From the NCBI GenBank assembly GCA_016713035.1, contig JADJPW010000001.1, positions 1,240,001-1,304,000 on the forward strand: a stretch of DNA of 64,000 nt. Reading direction: 5' to 3'. Below are positions 26,395 through 35,658 of this stretch, in pieces. A model generated the notes under the pieces. The model saw nothing but the letters and a program-made list of their open reading frames with translations, did not search any database and had not been told where the DNA came from. The stretch is from Verrucomicrobiaceae bacterium (lineage in GTDB: Bacteria > Verrucomicrobiota > Verrucomicrobiia > Verrucomicrobiales > Verrucomicrobiaceae). Position 1 is the stretch's first letter, and each line of letters starts with the position of its first letter. Both the position numbers and the translations under genes were made by a program.

Positions 26395-26605
26395 GGACAC
26401 CTGTCCGCCCCCGCTGAGAGGGGCTGAGAAGCCCCGTATGCAGTGAGGGGGGAGGTGGCGGTGTGTTCGGTGAACCGGCAGACGATCCGGCTCATGGTGT
26501 GTTGGTCAACAAAACCAAAAACATACCACCACCATGAAGATCACTACCCAAGAAAGCCAGACGTAACAAGCCCGCAGACTGGCCGCCAAAACCCAGGACC
26601 AGCGC

Positions 26606-27406
26606 ATGCTCAACGAAGTCACCTCCGGCACTGGCATGAGTCCGTGGGAGGCCCAAGTCGTCATTGAGGTCATCCGCGAGGTCTATTTCGCCACCCCGGG
26701 CAATGCCCCACTGCGCCACGGCCAGCTTCTTTATACCTGCGTCAAAGTCGAGGCCGGGGCGGGTGTCGCGCTCAAAGACTGCCCGGTGCAAAGCGTCACC
26801 CTCAGCATCCTGGGCGAAGGCGACGACCAAGTCCACGGCGCGGAGATGCTGCGCCGCCACCGCATCGGCCGCCTCTGCGAGGAGGCACGCGACCAGGGCG
26901 GCTTGCTCACGCAGGAAGACCTCGCGCAGATCCTCTCCTGCGATGCACGAACCGTGCGCCGCGACATCAAGGCGCTCAAAGACCTCGGCATCCACATCCC
27001 CACGCGTGGACAGCAAAAAGACATCGGCCCGACACTCACCCACAAAGGTGTAGCCATCCGCCACTGGCTCGAGGGCAAGGAGCCGAAGGAAGTCGCCCGC
27101 GCCATCAACCACTCCCTGCGCGCCGTCGAGCGCTACCTCAACCACTTCGCCCGCGTCATCTACTGCGTCCTCCACGGCTTCAGCGTACTGCAAACCGCCT
27201 TCGCGCTGGGCATCAGCAACGTTTCCGTCCACGCCTACCTCGACATCTACCAAGAGTTCAAAAGCAAAGAAGGATTCAAGCTGCGAGTCGCAGAACTCGA
27301 GGCCATCGGCACGGCGCACCACGAAAGTGGTGATACCAAAACGGGGGCGCTTTTGGCACCCACAAAGTGTATCAACTCATCGCCGAAAGGAGCCACGCAG
27401 CCATGA
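26606..27406 (+). CDS. DUF1670-like protein A, multi-HTH putative DNA-binding protein
   Basis: 266 aa from the ATG at 26606. The N-terminal third is mixed alpha/beta. From about residue 97 it has helix-turn-helix-like segments: GGLLTQEDLAQILSCDARTVRRDIKAL (97-123), then IPTRGQQKDIGPTLTHK (130-146), then EGKEPKEVARAINHSLRAVERYLNHF (151-176). The PTRG...D.G.TLTHK block and the HS..AV.RY block recur in the second gene, so the two are paralogues. I recognise this as the DUF1670 type from memory. An ATG at 26534 lies in the same frame, but a TAA at 26564-26566 cuts it off; the reading across that stop (QARRLAAKTQDQRML) looks like protein, so the true N-terminus may have been lost. It overlaps gene B by 4 bp. 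Confidence 0.65.
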   Translation: MLNEVTSGTGMSPWEAQVVIEVIREVYFATPGNAPLRHGQLLYTCVKVEAGAGVALKDCPVQSVTLSILGEGDDQVHGAEMLRRHRIGRLCEEARDQGGLLTQEDLAQILSCDARTVRRDIKALKDLGIHIPTRGQQKDIGPTLTHKGVAIRHWLEGKEPKEVARAINHSLRAVERYLNHFARVIYCVLHGFSVLQTAFALGISNVSVHAYLDIYQEFKSKEGFKLRVAELEAIGTAHHESGDTKTGALLAPTKCINSSPKGATQP

Positions 27407-27772
27407 GCGACCGACTCCAACACGCCCGCGACACCTTCGGCCCACAGTGCTACAAAACCTTCGAAGGAGCCCTCAGCGCCTTCATCGCCGCCGAATGCCC
27501 CCAGCTCGGAGGACTCCTCACGCGCAAAGCCCTGGCGCAAGCCATCGCCCAGCTCGTCACCGCGCACTATCCCAGCACCACCCACATGGCCCAAGGCCAA
27601 GTGCGCTGGACCGCCGTGCATAAAGACGAGACCAGTAGCTACGGTAAAACCATCGCCCAGAGCCAGCTCACCCCCGTCGTGCTCGATCTGCTGCCAAACA
27701 GCGAAGTGCAGGCCCGCGCCGAAGGCACCAAGCTACGCAAAGTGAAAAAAGAAGCCGTCGCCCGCCTCTTTT

Positions 27773-27850
27773 GACTCGCTCCCGCCGCCCATCCCGCTCG
27801 CCCTGCGGGCGCTCCTTCGTCGCGTCTGTCTCACTCCGTTCGGCTCCTAA
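27773..27850 (+). repeat. GC-rich palindromic repeat in DUF1670 gene B (copy A)
   Basis: About 79 bp, GACTCGCTCCCGCCGCC to TTCGGCTCC, sharing the opening TTGACTCG, the core CTCGCCCTGCGGGC, a GTCTGTCTC block and the closing TCGGCT with the repeat inside the IS1380 transposase at 25306-25388. Unlike that copy it shifts frame and introduces a stop. Confidence 0.68.
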
Positions 27851-28081
27851 GCCTACGAGCAACACGGCGTGCTCACCAACGCCGAAGTCTCGCAGCTGCT
27901 CAAACTCTCACCCAGCACCGTTGGTATCTACCGGCGCGAATGGGAAGACGAGCACCAGCGCATGCTGCCCACCCGCGGCAGCATCCACGACATGGGCACC
28001 ACGCTCACGCACAAGAAGATCATCCTGCAAAAGCTCATCTTCGAGGGCAAGAACGTGCAGACCGTATGCCGCGAACCGACC

Positions 28082-28132
28082 GAAGGGAGATAGCCAGCCG
28101 CAGGCTGCCCGCAGGGCGAGCGCAGCAAGGCA
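28082..28132 (-). repeat. GC-rich palindromic repeat in DUF1670 gene B (copy C, inverted)
   Basis: About 51 bp in the opposite orientation; reversed, it carries GCTCGCCCTGCGGGCAGCCTGCGGC. AACCGACC occurs on both sides (28074-28081 and 28133-28140), which looks like a target duplication. Removing one repeat unit approximately restores the protein reading CRE-TDHSPEAV. Confidence 0.62.
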
Positions 28133-28483
28133 AACCGACCACAGCCCAGAAGCCGTGCTGCGCTACACCACCAACTTCAAACAAGTGCTCATGTGCAAAA
28201 GCAAAGGGCTCGACGTAGCGCAAACCAACTTTGCCACCAAGCTCAGCCCGAGGCTCATCGAAGAGCACCGCGCTCTCATCGAAGAGCACCGCGCCCGTTA
28301 CTCCAATCTCCCCAACGGAGAGTCCTCCCGTCTGGAGGGCATCATCAAAAAACTCGACCAAAGCACCAACCCCAGCCATCCTATGCCCCAACCAACCCCA
28401 TGAGCCGCTGACCGCCAGCACTCACAGGACACACACCCACAGCCGGACAGGTGCCCTTATTTAGAATCGACTTTTTCAGCACA

Positions 28484-29962
28484 TCACGGCAAGCTCGTCG
28501 CGCCCATGAGGAAGCGGTCGCACTCTCTGGCGGCACCGCGGCCTTCGTTGAAGGCCCAGACGACGAGACTCTGACCGCGGCGGCAGTCGCCGGCGGCGAA
28601 GACGCCGGGGATGCTGGTGGTGTATTTCTCGTGCTCGGCTTTGATGTTGCTGCGGGGATCGGTTTCGAGCTTGAGGGCTTCGACGAGGGGCTGCTCGGGG
28701 CCGAGGAAGCCCATGGCGAGCATGACGAGCTGCGCGGGGAGGACTTTTTCGGTGCCGGCGACCTTCTGAGGGCCGAAGTTGCCTTTGTCGTCCTTCTTCC
28801 ACTCGACATCGACGACATGAACGGCTTTCACGTTGCCATCGGCGTCGCCTTCGAAGTGCGTGGCGGTGGTCAGATAGACGCGGGGATCGTCGCCGAACTT
28901 CGCGGCGGCTTCTTCCTGGCCGTAGTCCATCTTGTAGGTCTTGGGCCATTCGGGCCACGGATTGTTCGCGGCGCGGGTCATGGGCGGTTTGGCCATGATT
29001 TCGAGCTGCGTGACGGTGGTGCAGCCGTGACGGACGCTGGTGCCGACGCAGTCGGTGCCGGTATCGCCGCCGCCGATGATGACGACGTCTTTGCCGTCGG
29101 CGGTGATGTATTTGCCGCTCGGGTCGAGCACGGCCTTGGTGTTCGCCGTGAGGAAGTCCATGGCGAAGTGGATGCCCTTCAATTCGCGGCCGGGAATCGG
29201 CAGATCGCGCGGCTTGGTGGCTCCGGTGGCGACGATGATGGCGTCGAAGTCTTTGCGGAGCTGCTCGGCGGTGATGTCGGTGCCGACGTTGACGTTGCAC
29301 TTGAGGGTGACGCCTTCGTCTTCGAGCAGCTTCACGCGGCGGAGGACGACTTCGTTCTTGTCGAGCTTCATGTTGGGGATGCCATACATGAGGAGGCCGC
29401 CGGGACGGTCGGCACGCTCAAAGACGGTGACGGTGTGGCCGGCTTTGTTGAGCTGCGCGGCGGCGCTGAGGCCGGCGGGGCCGGAGCCGATGACGGCGAC
29501 TTTTTTGCCAGTGCGCTTTTCAGGCGGCTGGGGCTTCATCCAGCCTTCTTCCCAGCCTTTGTCGATGATCGAGACTTCGATGTTCTTGATCGTGACGGGC
29601 GGGTTGTTGATACCGAGCACGCAGGAGCCTTCGCACGGGGCGGGGCAGACGCGGCCAGTGAACTCGGGGAAGTTGTTCGTCTTGAGGAGGCGGTCGAGCG
29701 CTTCTTTCCAAAGGCCGCGATAGACGAGGTCATTCCACTCAGGGATGAGGTTGTTGATCGGGCAGCCGCTGGCCATGCCGCTGATGAGGGTGCCGCTGTG
29801 GCAGAACGGGATGCCGCAGTCCATGCAGCGTGCGCCCTGCTTTTTGAGGTTCTCTTCGGGCAGGTGGAGATGAAATTCCTTCCAGTCCTTGATACGCTCG
29901 AGCGGATCGCGGTCAGCGGGGAGTTCGCGGGTGAATTCGATGAAGCCGGTTGGTTTTCCCAT
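28484..29962 (-). CDS. gltD: Glutamate synthase, small (beta) subunit
   Basis: 492 aa. The NADPH-oxidising flavoprotein subunit of glutamate synthase; it passes electrons to GltB for conversion of glutamine and 2-oxoglutarate into two glutamates. The N-terminal cysteine clusters are RCMDCGIPFCHSGT (about 43-56) and GRVCPAPCEGSCVLG (about 103-117). FAD binding is at VIGSGPAGLSAAAQL, NADP binding at VVIIGGGDTGTDCVG, and the C-terminal FAD contact at GVFAAGDCRRGQSLVVWA. It lies 68 bp downstream of gltB. Its presumed terminator is now 2 kb away beyond the DUF1670 element. A partial copy of its 3' end is at 21945-22025. Confidence 0.95.
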   Translation of the reverse strand: MGKPTGFIEFTRELPADRDPLERIKDWKEFHLHLPEENLKKQGARCMDCGIPFCHSGTLISGMASGCPINNLIPEWNDLVYRGLWKEALDRLLKTNNFPEFTGRVCPAPCEGSCVLGINNPPVTIKNIEVSIIDKGWEEGWMKPQPPEKRTGKKVAVIGSGPAGLSAAAQLNKAGHTVTVFERADRPGGLLMYGIPNMKLDKNEVVLRRVKLLEDEGVTLKCNVNVGTDITAEQLRKDFDAIIVATGATKPRDLPIPGRELKGIHFAMDFLTANTKAVLDPSGKYITADGKDVVIIGGGDTGTDCVGTSVRHGCTTVTQLEIMAKPPMTRAANNPWPEWPKTYKMDYGQEEAAAKFGDDPRVYLTTATHFEGDADGNVKAVHVVDVEWKKDDKGNFGPQKVAGTEKVLPAQLVMLAMGFLGPEQPLVEALKLETDPRSNIKAEHEKYTTSIPGVFAAGDCRRGQSLVVWAFNEGRGAARECDRFLMGATSLP

Positions 29963-30030
29963 GGTCTAATAAGTGATGCGTGAGGAGTGATGCGTGAGTC
30001 GGTGTCCGTGTTCCAGTTTCAGACTGTGGA

Positions 30031-33000
30031 TTAACCCCCACCCACACGGGCGGCGTCCTTGGAGTTGCTCTCAAAGGCGGCGATGAGGGCGTCGTCGCCG
30101 ACGAGGCCGTCGTCTTTGGCTTTCTTGAGGGCTTTGAGCACGCGGGCGTAGTCGCGAGGCAGCACTTTGACGAACTGCGGCACGCTCTGCTCCCAGAGGG
30201 CGATGACTTTGAAGGCCTTCTGGCTCTTGGTGAGGTCGGCGTGCTTCTTGATGAGTTCGTAGAGGCTGTCGATCTCCTCTTTGTCCTCCAGCTTGAGCAG
30301 ATCGACCATGCCGGCGTTGCAGCGGGTGGCAAAGTCGCCCTTCTCGTCGAGCACGTAGGCGATACCGCCGGACATGCCTGCGGCGAAGTTGCGGCCCGTG
30401 GTGCCGAGCACGACGACGCGGCCACCGGTCATGTATTCGCAGCCGTGGTCACCCACGCCTTCGACGACGGTATCCACACCGCTGTTACGCACGGCGAAGC
30501 GTTCACCGGCCATGCCGCGCAGGAAGAGCTCGCCACTGGTGGCGCCATACAGCGCGGTGTTGCCCGCGATGATGTTTTCCTCGGCAACAAAGGTGCTGGC
30601 CGCAGGCGGATAGACGAGGAGGCGTCCGCCGCTGAGGCCTTTGCCGATGTAGTCGTTCGTATCGCCTTCGATTTCGAGCGTGACGCCTTTCGGAACGAAC
30701 GCGCCGAAGCTCTGACCGGCGCTGCCCTGGAAGTGCAGGTGCACGGTGTCGTCCGGCAGGCCCTGCCAGTGACGCTTGGTGATCTCGTTGCCGAGGATGG
30801 TGCCGACGGTGCGGTTGACATTGCGGATGGGGAGCGTGGCCTTGACCTTCTCGCCCTTCTCGATGGCGTCTTTGCAAAGCGGCAGCAGCGTGGTGATGTC
30901 CATGCTCTTGTCGATGCCGTGGTCCTGGGACTCGGAGCAGAATTTGCCAACTTCGGGACCCACTTTCGGGCTGTAAAGCAAGTTGCTGAGGTCGATGCCG
31001 CGAGCTTTCCAATGATCGACGGCGTGACGTGCTTCGAGCATGTCGGTGCGGCCCACCATGTCCTCCAGCTTGCGGAAGCCGAGCTGCGCCATGAGTTCGC
31101 GCACTTCCATGGCGATGAACTTCATGAAGTTCACGGCGTATTCGGGATCGCCGCTGAATTTCGCACGGAGCTGCGGGTCCTGCGTGGCGACGCCGACGGG
31201 GCAGGTATTTAGATGGCAGACACGCATCATGATACAGCCCATGGTGACGAGCGGCGCGGTGGCAAAGCCAAACTCCTCAGCACCGAGCAGCGCGGCGATG
31301 ACGATGTCGCGGCCGGTCTTCATCTGGCCATCGGCCTCGACGACGATTTTCGAGCGCAGGTTGTTCAGGAGCAACGTCTGATGCGTTTCAGCGAGACCAA
31401 GTTCCCACGGCAGGCCCGCGTGCTTCACCGAGGTTTGCGGCGAGGCGCCCGTGCCGCCGTCGTATCCGGAGATCAGGACGACATCGGCGTGGGCCTTGGC
31501 GACGCCCGCGGCGATGGTGCCGACACCGACCTCGGAGACCAGTTTGACGCTGATGCGTGCGGCGCGGTTCGCGTTCTTCAAATCGTGGATGAGCTGAGCC
31601 AAATCCTCGATGGAGTAGATGTCATGATGCGGAGGCGGCGAGATGAGGCCCACGCCCGGCGTCGAGTGACGCACCTTCGCGATCCAGGGATACACTTTGC
31701 CGCCAGGAAGCTGGCCGCCTTCACCGGGCTTCGCACCCTGGGCCATCTTGATCTGGATTTCCTTTGCCTGGCTCAAGTAGAGGCTGGTGACGCCAAAGCG
31801 ACCCGAGGCGACCTGCTTGATCGCGGAGTTCTTCGAATCGCCCTTTTCATTGGTCCAAGTGTAGCGCTCGGGGTCTTCGCCACCTTCACCGGTGTTCGAT
31901 TTACCGCCGATGCGGTTCATGGCGATGGCCAGGGACTCATGCGCTTCGCTGGAGATGGAGCCGTAGCTCATCGCGCCGGTTTTGAAGCGCTTCATGATAC
32001 TCTCGACGCTCTCGACTTCATCGAGCGGCACCGGAGTCTGCGCCTTGAAATCCAGCAGGCCACGCAGCGTGTAGATCTGCTTCACCTGCGTGTTCACCAG
32101 CGAAGAGTATTGCTTGAAGGTCTCGTAGTTACCCGTGCGGACGGCTTTTTGCAGCGTGTGGATCGTCAGCGGGTTGAAGAGGTGAGCTTCACCTACTTTA
32201 CGCCACTGGTAGTCACCGCCCACATCGAGCGCATGCACCTGCGAATCGCGATCCGGGAAGCCGCGCTGATGACGCTGGATGCACTCCTCGGCGATCACCT
32301 TGATGTCGCTGCCTTCCACACGGGTGGCAGTCCAGGTGAAGTATTTTTCCACCACGCTCTTGCAGAGGCCCACGGCTTCAAAAATTTGAGCACCGCGATA
32401 ACTCTGCATCGTGCTGATGCCGATCTTCGACGCCACTTTGATGACGCCCTTCGTGGCGGCCTTGATGAAGTTATAAACCGCCTTCTTGTGATCGACATTA
32501 ACGAGCAGACCCTGGCGGATCATGTCGTCGAGCGTTTCAAAGGCGAGGTAAGGATTGATCGCTCCGCAGCCGTAACCGATCAGCGTGCAGAAGTGATGCA
32601 CTTCACGCGGCTCGCCGGATTCCAGCACGATGTCGCACTGCGTGCGGGTGCCTTGGCGGATCAAATGATGATGCAGACCGCCCACAGCCAGCAAAGCCGG
32701 GATCGGAGCCTTCGAGGCCGAAACGGCGCGATCTGTCAAAATGAGGATGTTGCGGCCTTTTTTGATCAAATCGTCTGCTTGGGCGCAAATCGCGTCCATG
32801 GCGGCTTCGAGGCCTTTTTCGCCCAATTTCGGGTCAAAGGTGATGTCGAGCGTCGCGGAGGCAAATTCGCCGCTGGCGATGCCTTTGAGCTTCGCGAGCT
32901 CCTCGTTGCTGAGGATCGGCGTCTTCAGCTCGATCAAATGGCAGCTTTCCGGCTTCGGATCGAGCAGGTTGCCCTCGCGACCGATGGTCGTGATGGGCGA

Positions 33001-34617
33001 CGTGACGATTTCCTCGCGGATGCAGTCGATGGGCGGATTCGTGACCTGAGCGAAGAGCTGCTTGAAGTAATCGTAGAGCAGCTTGGCCTTGTTCGAGAGC
33101 ACGGCGATGGGGATGTCCGTTCCCATCGAGCCAATCGCCTCCACGCCATCGCGGGCCATCGGCGTCATCAACATGCGGAGGTCTTCCCAGGTGTAACCAA
33201 AGGCCTGCTGGCGCTTCAGCATCGTCTCATGGTCCGGCAGCGGTGCAGGAGCACCTTCGGCGATGTCCGCCAGCTTCACGAGGTTCTTGTCGAGCCACTC
33301 GCGGTAGGGCTTCTCGGCGGCGATCTTCTCTTTGATCTCGTCGTCCGGCACGATGCGGCCTTCTTCCATGTTCACGATGAACATTTTCCCGGGCTGCAGA
33401 CGGCCTTTGAGCTTCACATTGGCCGGATCGACCGGCAGCACGCCCGCTTCCGAACCCATGATGACCAGATCGTCATGCGTCACATAATAACGGGAAGGAC
33501 GCAGACCATTGCGATCCAGCGTGGCTCCCATCATCGTACCATCGGTGAAGGCCACGGAGGCAGGGCCGTCCCAGGGCTCAATGAGGCAGGAATGATACTC
33601 GTAGAAGGCCTTTTTCGCCTCGCTCATCGACTCATGGCCGCTCCACGGCTCAGGAATCATCATCATCATCGAGTGCGGCAGGCTACGACCGCTCAGCACG
33701 AGGAGTTCGAGGCAGTTGTCAAAGATGGTCGAGTCCGAGCCGTCCACATTGATGACCGGCTTGATCTTCTGGATGTCATCGCCAAACAGCTCCGACGCAA
33801 ACAGCGACTGACGAGCCAGCATCCAGCTAATGTTCCCACGCAGCGTGTTGATTTCGCCATTGTGAGCGATGTAGCGGTAAGGGTGCGAGCGCTCCCAGTT
33901 CGGGAAGGTATTCGTCGAGAAACGGCTATGAACCAGCGCCAGCGCCGATTCCATAGCCTCATCACTCAGATCGAGGAAATAGCCACCGACCTGATGCGGT
34001 GTAAGCATGCCTTTATAGACCAGCGTGCGGCAGGAAAAGCTCGGTGCATACCACACCGGGTCCACTTTGGACACGCGGATGGCATTGTGAGCCACCTTGC
34101 GCAGCACATAGAGCTTCCGCTCAAAGGAAAGATCATCCAGCGCCGCCGCATGGCGCTTCACAAACACCTGGCGCACCAGCGGCTCGCTCGCCTTCGCGGA
34201 TTTGCCCAGCGTCGAGTTATCCACCGGCAGCTCACGCCAGCCGATGACGGGCATACCTTCCGCAGCGGCCACTTTTTCAAATTCCGCCTTCGTTTTCGCC
34301 CACGAATCGCCACCACGCGTGGTGAACACATTCGCCACGCCATACTGACCCTGGGCCGGAAGCTCAAAACCCGCCGCATTGGCGACTTTCACGAGGAACT
34401 TGTGCGGCGTCTGGATCAGAATGCCAGCGCCGTCACCCGTGTTCTCTTCCACACAAGCGCCACGGTGGTAGAGATTCTCAAGAATCTGCAGAGCATCCGC
34501 CACGATCTTGTGAGATTTTTTCCCCTTCATATGACAGACAAAGCCGACGCCGCATGCGTCATGCTCGTTTCGCGGATCGTAGAGACCTTGAGCGGGGGGA
34601 AGACCAGGGTTGTTCAT
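30031..34617 (-). CDS. gltB: Glutamate synthase, large (alpha) subunit
   Basis: 1528 aa. The N-terminal glutaminase has its nucleophile at Cys22 (NEHDACGVGF), so the mature enzyme probably starts there after removal of a propeptide. The FMN-binding synthase domain is marked by PGEGGQLPGGKVYPWIAKVRHS and the 3Fe-4S cluster by CIMMRVCHLNTC (Cys-x5-Cys-x4-Cys). The C-terminal beta-helix is glycine-rich (GNTALYGATSGELFLRGMAGERF). I chose the ATG at 34615-34617 (MNNPGLPPAQG); the ORF is open 75 bp further upstream. It forms an operon with gltD and is intact over 4.6 kb, a sign that the sequence is good here. Confidence 0.95.
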   Translation of the reverse strand: MNNPGLPPAQGLYDPRNEHDACGVGFVCHMKGKKSHKIVADALQILENLYHRGACVEENTGDGAGILIQTPHKFLVKVANAAGFELPAQGQYGVANVFTTRGGDSWAKTKAEFEKVAAAEGMPVIGWRELPVDNSTLGKSAKASEPLVRQVFVKRHAAALDDLSFERKLYVLRKVAHNAIRVSKVDPVWYAPSFSCRTLVYKGMLTPHQVGGYFLDLSDEAMESALALVHSRFSTNTFPNWERSHPYRYIAHNGEINTLRGNISWMLARQSLFASELFGDDIQKIKPVINVDGSDSTIFDNCLELLVLSGRSLPHSMMMMIPEPWSGHESMSEAKKAFYEYHSCLIEPWDGPASVAFTDGTMMGATLDRNGLRPSRYYVTHDDLVIMGSEAGVLPVDPANVKLKGRLQPGKMFIVNMEEGRIVPDDEIKEKIAAEKPYREWLDKNLVKLADIAEGAPAPLPDHETMLKRQQAFGYTWEDLRMLMTPMARDGVEAIGSMGTDIPIAVLSNKAKLLYDYFKQLFAQVTNPPIDCIREEIVTSPITTIGREGNLLDPKPESCHLIELKTPILSNEELAKLKGIASGEFASATLDITFDPKLGEKGLEAAMDAICAQADDLIKKGRNILILTDRAVSASKAPIPALLAVGGLHHHLIRQGTRTQCDIVLESGEPREVHHFCTLIGYGCGAINPYLAFETLDDMIRQGLLVNVDHKKAVYNFIKAATKGVIKVASKIGISTMQSYRGAQIFEAVGLCKSVVEKYFTWTATRVEGSDIKVIAEECIQRHQRGFPDRDSQVHALDVGGDYQWRKVGEAHLFNPLTIHTLQKAVRTGNYETFKQYSSLVNTQVKQIYTLRGLLDFKAQTPVPLDEVESVESIMKRFKTGAMSYGSISSEAHESLAIAMNRIGGKSNTGEGGEDPERYTWTNEKGDSKNSAIKQVASGRFGVTSLYLSQAKEIQIKMAQGAKPGEGGQLPGGKVYPWIAKVRHSTPGVGLISPPPHHDIYSIEDLAQLIHDLKNANRAARISVKLVSEVGVGTIAAGVAKAHADVVLISGYDGGTGASPQTSVKHAGLPWELGLAETHQTLLLNNLRSKIVVEADGQMKTGRDIVIAALLGAEEFGFATAPLVTMGCIMMRVCHLNTCPVGVATQDPQLRAKFSGDPEYAVNFMKFIAMEVRELMAQLGFRKLEDMVGRTDMLEARHAVDHWKARGIDLSNLLYSPKVGPEVGKFCSESQDHGIDKSMDITTLLPLCKDAIEKGEKVKATLPIRNVNRTVGTILGNEITKRHWQGLPDDTVHLHFQGSAGQSFGAFVPKGVTLEIEGDTNDYIGKGLSGGRLLVYPPAASTFVAEENIIAGNTALYGATSGELFLRGMAGERFAVRNSGVDTVVEGVGDHGCEYMTGGRVVVLGTTGRNFAAGMSGGIAYVLDEKGDFATRCNAGMVDLLKLEDKEEIDSLYELIKKHADLTKSQKAFKVIALWEQSVPQFVKVLPRDYARVLKALKKAKDDGLVGDDALIAAFESNSKDAARVGGG

Positions 34618-34781
34618 CGTTAAATAAGAGGGGAGAAAGTATCGCGACACCCCACCCGCCGACTCTGGGCCAGACGGGAAAGGGGGCGGCATTTAGGCCA
34701 GCCGCAAAACCCATGCAACAGCATTCTAGGGGCCAAAAACACCTCGATTTTTTGCGAAATCGGAATTGTCGCCCTCCCCCG

Positions 34782-35405
34782 TCAGCGGATGAAGTAACTC
34801 AGATTCTCGAGTTCCACGGCGAGGTCCACACTATTGACGACCACATTCTCGGGTGTCTCCAGCACAGTGGGGGAGAAATTTAGGATGGCCTGGATGCCGT
34901 GGGCGACGAGTTCATTGCACACCGATTGGCCCTGCACAGCAGGCACGGTGAGGATGGCCATTTTGACGCTATTTTTGGTAATATAGTCGGCCAGCCCCGT
35001 CATCGGCAGCACCGGCACGGAGAATTGACCACCAGACTTCGGCAGCACATCAAAAGCGGCCGTGATCTCAAAGCCCTCCTTGCGGAAGCCGCCGTAGCGC
35101 AGCAGAGCCGAGCCCAGATTCCCCACGCCAATGAGGATCACTGGCTGGAGGCGGTTCTGGCCGAGCACATCACCGATCATTTTGCGCAGTGACTCGACAT
35201 TATAACCGAGCCCCCGCGTGCCGAGCTGGCCGAAGTAGGCCAAATCCTTTCGCAACTGTGTGGACTTCACTCCGGCAGCCTTTGCCAAGGCCGCAGAGGA
35301 CACCGTGTCCACGCGATTTTCCTGCAGCTTCTGCAAGCAGCGCAGGTAAATGGAAAGCCGGTAAATGGCCTTCCGTGGCGGCGATGGGGGCTTCGATCCT
35401 GGCAC
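34782..35405 (-). CDS. rex: Redox-sensing transcriptional repressor Rex
   Basis: 207 aa. Rex binds DNA through an N-terminal winged helix (RLSIYLRCLQKL...VSSAALAKAAGVKSTQLRKDLAYFGQ, about 16-60) and senses the NADH/NAD+ ratio with a Rossmann domain (VILIGVGNLGSALL at about 89-102). The LGTRGLGYNVE stretch between the two is characteristic. In other bacteria it represses fermentation and respiratory genes when NADH is low. Here it stands 164 bp upstream of gltB on the same strand. A Rex operator was not identified. Confidence 0.93.
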   Translation of the reverse strand: MPGSKPPSPPRKAIYRLSIYLRCLQKLQENRVDTVSSAALAKAAGVKSTQLRKDLAYFGQLGTRGLGYNVESLRKMIGDVLGQNRLQPVILIGVGNLGSALLRYGGFRKEGFEITAAFDVLPKSGGQFSVPVLPMTGLADYITKNSVKMAILTVPAVQGQSVCNELVAHGIQAILNFSPTVLETPENVVVNSVDLAVELENLSYFIR

Positions 35406-35471
35406 GTTTTTTAATTCAAGGAACGACAGATGGCTGGGCAGGGCCCAGAAGTCAATGCGTCAACAACAGTG

Positions 35472-35548
<77 letters not shown>

Positions 35549-35658
35549 CTTGTTGACGCTCCACCACAGGGCTTGCGCCTCGGGCTTTGCGGACGGCGAT
35601 TCTGGACGCGAGCCGCCGGAATGCAACCGGGAAGATGCGAGAGATTGCACATTGAAAA

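Larger units (their letters stand above)
27403..28403 (+). pseudogene. DUF1670-like protein B, broken by two short repeat insertions
   Basis: ATG at 27403 overlaps the stop of gene A (ATGA), with AGGAG about 10 bp upstream. The first block ends VKKEAVARLF at 27772, where an approximately 79-bp GC-rich repeat intervenes. The protein resumes YEQHGVLTNAEVSQLLKLSP...LPTRGSIHDMGTTLTHK...NVQTVCRE. A second repeat (about 28082-28132) breaks it again. The last block is HSPEAVLRYTTNFKQVL...LIEEHRARYSNL. The order of motifs matches gene A. Without the inserts the protein would be about 285 aa. The three blocks are in three different frames, so the gene is inactive as it stands. Confidence 0.7.
26395..28456 (+). 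mobile_element. Putative mobile element encoding two DUF1670-like proteins
   Basis: 2062 bp bounded by inverted repeats GGACACCTGTCCGCC (26395-26409) and GCCGGACAGGTGCCC (28442-28456; reversed GGGCACCTGTCCGGC, 13 of 15 identical). TTA lies immediately outside both ends (26392-26394 and 28457-28459), a possible 3-bp target duplication. A second, weaker inverted pair lies inside: GGCTCATGGTGTGTTGG (26489-26505) and CCAACCAACCCCATGAGCC (28388-28406). It contains exactly the two DUF1670-like genes. No known transposase fold is recognisable, so mobility is inferred from the structure. Confidence 0.6.

Noticed and set aside
26410..26460. Possible attC/integron site or small RNA (GGGGCTGAGAAGCCCC hairpin)
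   Set aside because: Only a short stem-loop inside the DUF1670 element; no integrase, no attC core sites.
28451..29983. 510-aa plus-strand ORF opposite gltD
   Set aside because: It is the antisense shadow of a clear glutamate synthase subunit; its Gly/Asp/Val-rich sequence is what reversed GC-rich codons give.
31213..34623. 1136-aa plus-strand ORF opposite gltB
   Set aside because: Antisense to the FMN and glutaminase domains of gltB, with no domain or start signal of its own.
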